The notes beneath the pieces were generated by a model. That model made no database searches. It was not told the origin of the DNA and saw nothing but the letters and a program-made list of their open reading frames with translations. Source: Candidatus Eiseniibacteriota bacterium (GTDB lineage Bacteria > Joyebacterota > Joyebacteria > Joyebacterales > Joyebacteraceae). From it: a stretch of 5,633 nucleotides of DNA. Shown here piece by piece: positions 1 to 4,024 of this stretch (its first letter is position 1; each line of letters begins with the position of its first letter). The translations under genes were made by a program, and so were the position numbers. Location: NCBI GenBank assembly GCA_030638405.1, contig DAOWER010000199.1, forward strand, positions 1-5,633, written 5' to 3'.

Positions 1-239
1 CCGATCACGCCCGGGCAATCAGCCACCGTGTCATTGATCATGAACGACACACCCGCCATACCCATGTCCAGGTCGCCGAAGCAAACGTATGCCAGTACCG
101 ACGTGTACGGCGTAGGCATGACCGAGTGCACCCTGTTCGGCGGGTCGAAATCAATGTAGCCGACAGCGTCCGGGTTGCCACCAGCCAAGGCTGGCACTGC
201 AACCGCCATGATCAAGATCATAGCCAAGAAAGCTCGCAT
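1..239 (-). CDS. Secreted protein of unknown function, paralogue of 1766-2395 (3' part outside window)
   Basis: Only the first 79 codons are present; the gene runs off the left edge. The ATG at 239 is chosen because AAGGAG lies 8 nt upstream and the product begins with a clear Sec signal peptide: MRAFLAMILIMAVAVPALA, with likely cleavage before GGNPDA. The mature part matches the protein at 1766-2395 block by block: GNP-x-A, an I-x-F strand, YT-x-V-x-AY, DLDMGM-x-GVSFMI and DCPGV. The nucleotide sequence is also visibly similar (bases 5-120 against about 2145-2230). The two genes are therefore paralogues on either side of the dockerin gene. A pseudogene cannot be excluded because the 3' end is missing, but the visible frame is intact. 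It is probably exported to the periplasm or cell surface. I do not recognise a function. Confidence 0.82.
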   Translation of the reverse strand, partial: MRAFLAMILIMAVAVPALAGGNPDAVGYIDFDPPNRVHSVMPTPYTSVLAYVCFGDLDMGMAGVSFMINDTVADCPGVI

Positions 240-449
240 TCTCACAACTCCTTGCTCTCGAGTGATGTCTCGCATGATGTCTCGTCAACACTCGCCATCA
301 GAAACGGTAGTGCTGTGCTAAGGCATCACCCCTCTCACTTACTGCATTGATCACGCGCTCTATCTCAAGTTTGAGTCGGGAAATAGAACGAAAGCCTCAA
401 TGCGTGCGCATCAAACTCATCACGACACCCGTGCAATCCTCAAGTACCG
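240..449 (-). other. Intergenic leader between the dockerin gene and the left paralogue
   Basis: This 210-nt stretch holds no convincing gene. It is less GC-rich than the surroundings and contains the ribosome binding site of the left paralogue and a tandem 10-bp repeat (listed separately). A short inverted motif, CTCAA-GT-TTGAG, lies at 364-375. I looked for a minus-strand sigma70 promoter and found only partial matches, for example TTGACG near 289 without an acceptable -10. No U-tailed hairpin follows the dockerin gene, so readthrough into the left paralogue is possible. Confidence 0.5.
263..284 (-). repeat. Tandem direct repeat, 2 x 10 bp with a 12-bp period
   Basis: TGATGTCTCG occurs at 263-272 and again at 275-284 (plus strand), separated by 2 bp. 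On the coding strand this reads CGAGACATCA twice, 24-45 nt upstream of the start at 239. A period near one helical turn would suit a regulator binding side by side on one face of the DNA. It could also be a chance tandem duplication. Confidence 0.4.
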
Positions 450-1019
450 CTAGTGACCGAAGTGACTAGCGAAGCTCACGAAATCAACCGGGTTGACAAT
501 GCCATTCCAGTCGAAATCGCTTTCCTCGTTCGTCCCGCCAAAGTCGCCGGCAAACCCAACGAAGTCGACCGGATCGACATCACCGTCGTCGTCGTAGTCG
601 TAGGTGTTGCACCACAGCAGATCGCTGTCGGTCAGGACGACCGTGTAGATCTGAACGGTGATGGTGAGAGAGCCATACAGCACGGTGCCGCTGCTGTTAG
701 CCTCAAACCTGATGTTGCCGCTCACATCCGTTTCAGCGTCGACGGCGTCGATCGAGACGTTGCCGCTCCCGCTACCAGTGACCGTGAAGAAGAAGTTGCC
801 CGACGGTATCCCCTGGATCGGGGACAGGTCGGTGCGAAGCGCGGTCACAGTGATGTACTGGTACGGGTTCCCATCACCGAGTGGGCAGGTCGTGAGACCC
901 TTACCGCCCGCGGTCATGGTCACGTACGACGCGTCCGCGTCGGGAATACCCGCTCCGGCAACAGCCGCCATGGAAAGGATCAGGCAACCGGCCAGAACGC
1001 CCGCCAGTGTTCTTGACAT
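450..1019 (-). CDS. Secreted protein with two dockerin-like calcium-binding repeats
   Basis: The product has 189 aa. The ATG at 1019 is preferred over an in-frame upstream ATG at 1061 because AAGGAGG sits 7 nt before it and it begins a Sec signal peptide (residues 1-24, AVAGA then GIPDA). Residues about 30-130 look like a beta-sandwich: a CP-x-GDG motif (45-50), the strand YITVTAL, GIPSGNFFFTV and a D-x-SGNIRFEA strand, with two cysteines (45, 137) that could pair. Residues 141-189 hold two EF-loop-like repeats, DYDDDGDVDPVDF (141-153) and DFDWNGIVNPVDF (168-180), the D-x-D-x-D/N-G pattern of type I dockerins, each followed by FA-x-x-FG. In clostridia dockerins bind cohesins; no cohesin is visible here, and in other phyla such repeats are widespread without cellulosomes. 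It is likely exported and calcium-stabilised; the ligand is unknown. Confidence 0.85.
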   Translation of the reverse strand: MSRTLAGVLAGCLILSMAAVAGAGIPDADASYVTMTAGGKGLTTCPLGDGNPYQYITVTALRTDLSPIQGIPSGNFFFTVTGSGSGNVSIDAVDAETDVSGNIRFEANSSGTVLYGSLTITVQIYTVVLTDSDLLWCNTYDYDDDGDVDPVDFVGFAGDFGGTNEESDFDWNGIVNPVDFVSFASHFGH

Positions 1020-1066
1020 TTCCTTACCTCCTTCGTACCACCAAACGCGCTGGGATTGCACGCACT

Positions 1067-1114
1067 TCAGGGTCTATCGGTGACAGACCCACGAATAAAC
1101 TTCCGAGGCGTCAT
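1067..1114 (-). CDS. Short leader ORF (15 aa) upstream of the dockerin gene
   Basis: The ORF encodes MTPRKFIRGSVTDRP and ends 47 nt before the dockerin start. Its support is an exceptional ribosome binding site: AAAGGAGGTGG lies directly before the ATG, with GGAGG only 3 nt from it, which is close but usable. It lies within the predicted 5' untranslated region of the promoter at 1182-1210. A hairpin (1070-1090) covers its last seven codons up to the stop, so a ribosome translating it would disrupt that hairpin. The peptide has no run of a single amino acid, so classical amino-acid attenuation is not suggested. It may be a regulatory uORF or a chance ORF at a strong binding site. Confidence 0.35.
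   Translation of the reverse strand: MTPRKFIRGSVTDRP
1070..1090 (-). promoter_or_regulatory. Hairpin in the 5' leader of the dockerin gene
   Basis: GGGTCT and AGACCC are perfect inverted arms. On the minus-strand transcript the stem extends through a G-U, U-A and C-G pair to 9 bp with a 3-nt ACC loop. On the plus strand the same position would be an A-C mismatch, which favours minus-strand RNA. No U-tract follows, so it is not a standard terminator. It overlaps the end of the 15-aa leader ORF. Confidence 0.4.
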
Positions 1115-1147
1115 CCACCTCCTTTCGAGATAGTCCTGCCCACGGTT

Positions 1148-1163
1148 GATAACGTCAGTTACC
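1148..1163 (-). promoter_or_regulatory. Near-palindrome just downstream of the predicted transcription start
   Basis: On the minus strand the sequence is GGTAAC-TGAC-GTTATC, an inverted repeat with 6-bp arms (one G-T pair) around 4 nt. It lies roughly +11 to +26 from the start expected for the promoter at 1182-1210. It could be an operator or a short 5' hairpin; the sequence does not decide which. Confidence 0.3.
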
Positions 1164-1181
1164 ACCTCAACACTAGACACA

Positions 1182-1210
1182 ATATTAGCACAGCTTGGAC
1201 TTCTTTGCAA
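1182..1210 (-). promoter_or_regulatory. Sigma70-type promoter P1 for the dockerin gene
   Basis: Reading the minus strand, TTGCAA (1205-1210) is followed by exactly 17 bp and then TAATAT (1182-1187). Both hexamers are close to consensus and the local sequence is AT-rich in an otherwise GC-rich region. Transcription would begin near 1174, giving a leader of about 155 nt before the dockerin start at 1019. It is placed and oriented for that gene only. Confidence 0.65.
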
Positions 1211-1230
1211 GCACATTCTGGAGCGTCTGT

Positions 1231-1455
1231 GTGCACCCTCTGCCGTCCGAGCAGGCTCCGAAACCCTGGAAATCCAGCTCTGAACGGCGCTCGCGCCCGG
1301 CCTGAGGGAACTTAGCCGTGTGGCCAGACGAGCCTCCGGCCGGATGCCGGGCAGCGCCCGATCCCCCTCACATGCAAGAACTACGCCCCGGGGAACGGTC
1401 GCTGGAGCAAACCGGGCCCACCCGAGGGGCGGGCCCAATCTCTCATCCGGTGCAC
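1231..1455 (-). ncRNA. Candidate structured RNA or long structured leader downstream of P2
   Basis: The stretch transcribed from the promoter at 1458-1486 folds unusually well on the minus strand. The start region GTGCACC (1449-1455) can pair with GGTGCAC (1231-1237), and CCGGATG (1444-1450) can instead pair with CATCCGG (1340-1346), an either-or choice. Inside are a 10-bp hairpin (1414-1436), a 7-bp hairpin (1322-1341, loop of 6), a GGCG-CGAG-CGCC hairpin near 1290 and a CTGG-ATTT-CCAG hairpin near 1275. Two of these stems contain G-U pairs that would be A-C mismatches on the other strand. I do not recognise a known family: the conserved cores of RNase P RNA and SRP RNA and the common riboswitch motifs I know were not found. 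High GC alone creates hairpins, so confidence is low. Confidence 0.3.
1414..1436 (-). other. Very stable 10-bp hairpin near the start of the P2 transcript
   Basis: The arms GGGCCC/GGGCCC continue inward with a G-U pair and three C-G pairs to a CTC loop, making 10 consecutive pairs on the minus-strand RNA. It begins about 15 nt from the expected transcription start. The bases after it are GGUUUGC, too few U residues for an intrinsic terminator, so it is more likely structural or a pausing element. Confidence 0.45.
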
Positions 1456-1457
1456 TC

Positions 1458-1486
1458 ATTATACCACACTGTGCGCGCAGACGCAA
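1458..1486 (-). promoter_or_regulatory. Extended -10 sigma70-type promoter P2
   Basis: On the minus strand TTGCGT (1481-1486) is followed by 17 bp and a perfect TATAAT (1458-1463), preceded by TGG, which supplies the TG of an extended -10. The start would be near 1451. It is about 430 nt upstream of the dockerin start, with P1 in between, so it either gives a long leader or drives a separate RNA. Confidence 0.6.
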
Positions 1487-1664
1487 GACCCCGTTCCCCA
1501 AGGGTCGAACCGGATGTGCCCAAACGAACCCACGTAACTATGGACACCACTTGCCTCCGGTTCGTGTACAGGAGATTGGTGCCTTCGACAGGAGGCAGCC
1601 GGTGCTGATGAGAAGGCGGACAGGCCGCCCAACCTGTGCAACCTGCGTCGCCCCGGGCGCTGCG
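1487..1664. other. Gene-free spacer upstream of P2
   Basis: I see no credible coding region in either direction. Frames here are open mainly because of high GC, lack ribosome binding sites and read as low-complexity Arg/Pro/Gly peptides. AACCTG occurs twice close together (1631-1646) and again at 1704, which is too short to call a repeat family. Confidence 0.5.
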
Positions 1665-1700
1665 TGACACGGGCCCGCTCTCCCGAGCGGACCCGTGTCA
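1665..1700 (-). terminator. Long hairpin after the 1766-2395 gene, possible terminator
   Basis: TGACACGGG and CCCGTGTCA form the outer 9 bp, a U-G pair follows, and CCGCTC/GAGCGG adds 6 bp, closing on a GGGA loop: 16 continuous pairs on the minus-strand transcript. On the plus strand the tenth pair is a C-A mismatch. It starts 65 nt after the stop codon at 1766. No U-tract follows, so it is not a textbook intrinsic terminator; it could stabilise the 3' end, end transcription without U residues, or be a dispersed intergenic repeat. Confidence 0.45.
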
Positions 1701-1765
1701 TCCAACCTGCTTCGATCGCACACGGCACAGAACTGGCTGCCTTCGATCGACGTCCCTCTACTTGT

Positions 1766-2395
1766 CTACCTGTACAGCGCCTTGATGGCGCCCCATGTCT
1801 GCGCCTCGACCGGCGTGCTCGCGTCGCACTCGGCGTCACCGGGCAGTGCGGCCTTGTTAACCCCACCATGGGTCCATATGCAGTAGAAGTCAACACCCGC
1901 GGGGTCGTCGCAGTCCAGGATCCAGCGAGGATACTCGGGGTGGTCGAGGATCATGACGTCACACTCGCCGCCCAGGTAGAACAGCGAGATCGACGCGAAG
2001 ATCACCGGGTCAATGTACTCCCGGCCCGCGTCGCCATCGACGTTCATGCAGTCGGTCGATGCAAGCGTGATGCCCGTCAGGTAGTTGCCGATCGCCAGGT
2101 CGCCGGGAAGGAGGTTCGTGAAGCCCGGATCAGGGGCGAACACGCCCGGGCAGTCAACACCCACGTCGGTGATCATGAACGAGATACCCTGCATGCCCAT
2201 TCCGAGGTCAGTCGCTCCCAGATAGGCGGTGACCGCTGTGTACGCAGCAGGGTACACGGTGTTCACGACGCTCGCGTTGTCGGGCGTCGGCGTGGTGAAC
2301 GTGATGAAGAGCTTCGCCTCGGGGTTCCCGGCGGCCAGCGCGGACGCCGGTACGAGGAGAACCATCACAGCGACAGCTATCAGAACGTACTTCAT
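1766..2395 (-). CDS. Secreted cysteine-containing protein of unknown function
   Basis: The product has 209 aa. The frame is open further upstream to 2530, but the ATG at 2395 is chosen because GGGAG lies 7 nt before it and it starts a Sec signal peptide (residues 1-22, PASALAA then GNPEA). The mature protein has six cysteines (82, 116, 145, 162, 172, 190), which could form three disulphides, and no further membrane segment. Recognisable blocks are AYTAVTAYLG, DLGMGM-x-GISFMITD, LLPGDLAIGNYLTGITLASTDC, ISLFYLGGECDVMILDHPEYPRW and DFYCIWTHGGV. After residue 190 comes a short linker and the terminal motif WGAIKALYR. A truncated paralogue occupies 1-239. It is probably extracellular or surface-attached. 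I know no biochemical function for this family, and no catalytic motif is evident. Confidence 0.85.
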   Translation of the reverse strand: MKYVLIAVAVMVLLVPASALAAGNPEAKLFITFTTPTPDNASVVNTVYPAAYTAVTAYLGATDLGMGMQGISFMITDVGVDCPGVFAPDPGFTNLLPGDLAIGNYLTGITLASTDCMNVDGDAGREYIDPVIFASISLFYLGGECDVMILDHPEYPRWILDCDDPAGVDFYCIWTHGGVNKAALPGDAECDASTPVEAQTWGAIKALYR

Positions 2396-2448
2396 CCTCT
2401 GTCTCCCTTCTCCAGTTGCTCCGTGATCCACTGCTCCAGGTCGCTCAT
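2392..2448 (-). CDS. Possible 18-aa leader ORF overlapping the secreted-protein start (ATGA)
   Basis: The frame reads MSDLEQWITEQLEKGDRG and ends in a TGA that overlaps the ATG at 2395 by 4 nt (ATGA), the geometry used for translational coupling. The peptide is amphipathic and not GC-biased nonsense. Against it, there is no ribosome binding site at normal spacing before its ATG, and the secreted-protein gene has its own. It could be a leader peptide, a remnant of an older gene, or chance. Confidence 0.22.
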   Translation of the reverse strand: MSDLEQWITEQLEKGDRG

Positions 2449-2481
2449 CGGTACCAGTGTTGTCAGTTGGGCCTCTCTTCC

Positions 2482-2491
2482 TCACCTCCTT
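2482..2491 (-). promoter_or_regulatory. Perfect Shine-Dalgarno sequence without a start codon
   Basis: On the minus strand AAGGAGGTGA is a full 10-base complement to the usual 16S rRNA tail. No ATG, GTG or TTG lies at a usable distance; the nearest ATG downstream is at 2448, 33 nt on. It may be a standby ribosome site for the leader ORF or the gene at 2395, a relic of a lost gene, or chance. Confidence 0.3.
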
Positions 2492-2502
2492 GGCGCACCC
2501 CG

Positions 2503-2516
2503 CTTCGGCGCCGAAG
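2503..2516. repeat. 14-bp perfect palindrome between tRNA-Val and the secreted-protein gene
   Basis: CTTCGGCGCCGAAG equals its own reverse complement. It lies 36 nt after the tRNA 3' end on the transcribed strand. It could be a dimeric protein-binding site or, in RNA, a short stem with a small loop. No U-tract follows, so a terminator call is not supported. Confidence 0.35.
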
Positions 2517-2552
2517 TCCTCGAGTTCCATGTCCGGTCGATCTTACTGGTTG

Positions 2553-2629
2553 TGGTGGGCGAAACAGGGCTCGAACCTGTGACCCCCTGCGTGTAAGGCA
2601 GGTGCTCTAACCAGCTGAGCTATTCGCCC
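2553..2629 (-). tRNA. tRNA-Val, anticodon UAC, with encoded CCA
   Basis: A complete 77-nt cloverleaf can be written out: acceptor GGGCGAA/TTCGCCC, D-arm GCTC/GAGC, anticodon arm CCTGC/GCAGG around loop CTTACAC, a 5-nt variable loop and T-arm ACAGG/CCTGT around TTCGAGC. The discriminator is A and the CCA end is encoded. The anticodon TAC (2593-2595) decodes valine GUA and, by wobble, other GUN codons. The 5' 23 nt overlap the end of the upstream coding frame. No promoter is seen directly before it, so it is probably cut from the operon transcript by RNase P. Confidence 0.98.
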
Positions 2630-2825
2630 GTGTCTCGCCGGTGTCCCGCGAGGGCCGTTCGCGTCTCTTCACCCCCACCATGATCCCAACAGGGATGACG
2701 ACGCAGTAGCCCGCGACCAGGAGGATGGGAGCCAGCGTTATCGACCCGGCGGCCAGAGACACGAAACCGAATGCGATGAGCGCCAGACCACACGCTATGA
2801 CGATCAGATTCTTGACTCCCGACAC
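2607..2825 (-). CDS. Small two-helix membrane protein whose stop codon lies inside tRNA-Val
   Basis: The product has 72 aa and starts at GTG (2825), with GAGG 4 nt upstream; no in-frame ATG is available earlier in the protein. It consists of two hydrophobic helices, about residues 5-25 (LIVIACGLALIAFGFVSLAA) and 30-51 (TLAPILLVAGYCVVIPVGIM), then a basic tail beginning KRRER. The first loop is very short, so a hairpin in the inner membrane is likely, with the tail in the cytoplasm by the positive-inside rule. The gene follows mltG by 82 nt. Its last eight codons and the TAG stop are read from the 5' part of the tRNA-Val gene. The hydrophobic pattern and codon use look genuine; similar short proteins occur near envelope genes, but I cannot name a function. 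Confidence 0.62.
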   Translation of the reverse strand: MSGVKNLIVIACGLALIAFGFVSLAAGSITLAPILLVAGYCVVIPVGIMVGVKRRERPSRDTGETRANSSAG

Positions 2826-2907
2826 GGTCCCTCACAGGCCAAGGAAGCCCGCGGCCTCGGCGTTTTCCGTATTCCAGCCGCCGATGCCTGCCCGAGGCTG
2901 GACGCTA

Positions 2908-4023
2908 TCACCCGCCCCCGGCAGTGTCAAGCGGAAACTCCACGTCCGCAGGCTGTTCCTGAACACGCGTCGTCCTGTTCCGCGCCTTGATGTGCTCGTC
3001 GAAGGTCCGGCTGAAGGTGTGGGTTCCATCGCCGTTCGAGACAAAGAAAAAGTCTTGAGTGCCGCGGAGCGGATTGAGGACAGCGTCGATCGAGGCGACG
3101 CCCGGGCTGCAGATGGGGCCTGGGGGCAGTCCGGACTTCCTGTAGGTGTTGTACGGCGAATCGACATCAAGGTCGCCGTAGTAGAGCTTCCGGCGGTAGT
3201 TGCCGAGCGCGTATCTCACGGTCGGGTCGGCCTCGAGCCGCCATCCGTGCTCCAGCCGGTTGTGGTACACGGCGGCGATCCGGGGACGCTCCCGATCGAT
3301 CATGGCCTCCGATTCTACAATGGACGCCAGCGTCAGAACCTCGAGCACGCTCATGCCGATGCTGTCGGCGCGCGCCCTTCTGCGATGGTCGAAGACGCGC
3401 CTGCTCTCGCCCACCAGCATCACGATGGCCTCGCGCGCCGTCGTGCCGATCCGGAACCTGTAGGTGTCGGGGTGGAGGAAGCCCTCGAGCGACGGAGCGG
3501 ACACTCCGAGCTCTGCCATGAGCTCCGGGTCGTGGACGAGGTCCATGAACTCGGCGGGGTCGATGTCGAGCGTGCCCTCGAGGAGCGCGGCGATCTGCGA
3601 CGCGCGGTACCCCTCCGGGATTGTCAGGTGCCTTCCGACCACCGCGCCATACTTGAGCGCCAGAAGCACCTCGAGCTCCGAGTATTCCAGACCGAACTCG
3701 TAGGTCCCGGCCTGCAGGCTCTGCGTCTGCCCCAGAATGCGCGCCGCCAGGACGAACTTGCCGGGGTCGCGTACGAGCCCTATCTCCTCGAGAATTCCGG
3801 CGATGCGTTTGACGCTCGCACCCTCGGGGATCTCGACCAGTATGCGCTCGTCCAGCTCGCGCACCGCCAGGAACCAGAAGGCCTGCGTCAGCACAGCGAA
3901 CGCCAGAAGCGCAATGACCGACACCAGCACGAGATCACGCACGAACCACTTGGCACGTATGCGGCTCCACAGCGACCTGTCCCGCAGCTCTCGCGGAGTT
4001 GCCTCAACGAATTTGCCTCTCAT
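2908..4023 (-). CDS. mltG: Endolytic murein transglycosylase MltG (YceG-like)
   Basis: This inner-membrane enzyme cleaves nascent glycan strands between MurNAc and GlcNAc and so sets strand length. The 371-aa product is slightly longer than E. coli MltG (about 340 aa). It has a cytoplasmic basic N-terminus (1-30), one membrane helix (about 31-53), a LysM-like region (about 62-140) and the YceG catalytic domain. Family motifs are EGFLHPDTY (180-188), LASIVESEA (232-240) with the expected catalytic Glu at 237, YHNRL (253-257), LEADPTVRYALG (263-274), SPYNTY (289-294), GLPPGPICSPG (298-308) and FFFVSNGDGTHTF (325-337). The ATG at 4023 lies one base after the RuvX stop, with no strong ribosome binding site, so translation is probably coupled. 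The pair ruvX-mltG is common in bacteria. The tail after residue 350 is not conserved. Confidence 0.95.
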   Translation of the reverse strand: MRGKFVEATPRELRDRSLWSRIRAKWFVRDLVLVSVIALLAFAVLTQAFWFLAVRELDERILVEIPEGASVKRIAGILEEIGLVRDPGKFVLAARILGQTQSLQAGTYEFGLEYSELEVLLALKYGAVVGRHLTIPEGYRASQIAALLEGTLDIDPAEFMDLVHDPELMAELGVSAPSLEGFLHPDTYRFRIGTTAREAIVMLVGESRRVFDHRRRARADSIGMSVLEVLTLASIVESEAMIDRERPRIAAVYHNRLEHGWRLEADPTVRYALGNYRRKLYYGDLDVDSPYNTYRKSGLPPGPICSPGVASIDAVLNPLRGTQDFFFVSNGDGTHTFSRTFDEHIKARNRTTRVQEQPADVEFPLDTAGGG

Positions 4024-4024
4024 G

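Noticed and set aside
984..995. Lipobox-like LAGC at residues 9-12 of the dockerin protein
   Set aside because: The hydrophobic stretch continues well beyond the cysteine and ends in a standard AVAGA cleavage site, so a Sec type I signal is more likely than a lipoprotein signal.
453..1016. Plus-strand frame opposite the dockerin gene
   Set aside because: The valine run it encodes is the antisense of the Asp codons in the dockerin repeat. The minus frame has a signal peptide, ribosome site and domain motifs.
1704..1751. Short repeats CTTCGATCG (1710 and 1741) and AACCTG (1631, 1640, 1704)
   Set aside because: Too short, unevenly spaced and imperfect to support a repeat family or binding array.
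2396..2530. 45-residue N-terminal extension of the secreted protein
   Set aside because: It would bury the signal peptide inside the protein, and the ATG at 2395 has its own ribosome site.
1664..2596. Plus-strand frame of 310 codons opposite the secreted protein
   Set aside because: Mirror of the real minus-strand gene and the tRNA; its composition is Arg/Val/Asp-rich without motifs, and it would run through tRNA-Val.
2826..2907. Inverted arms GCCTCGG/CCGAGGC between mltG and the small membrane protein
   Set aside because: Seven-bp arms with a loop of about 45 nt and no U-tract; not convincing as a terminator in GC-rich DNA.
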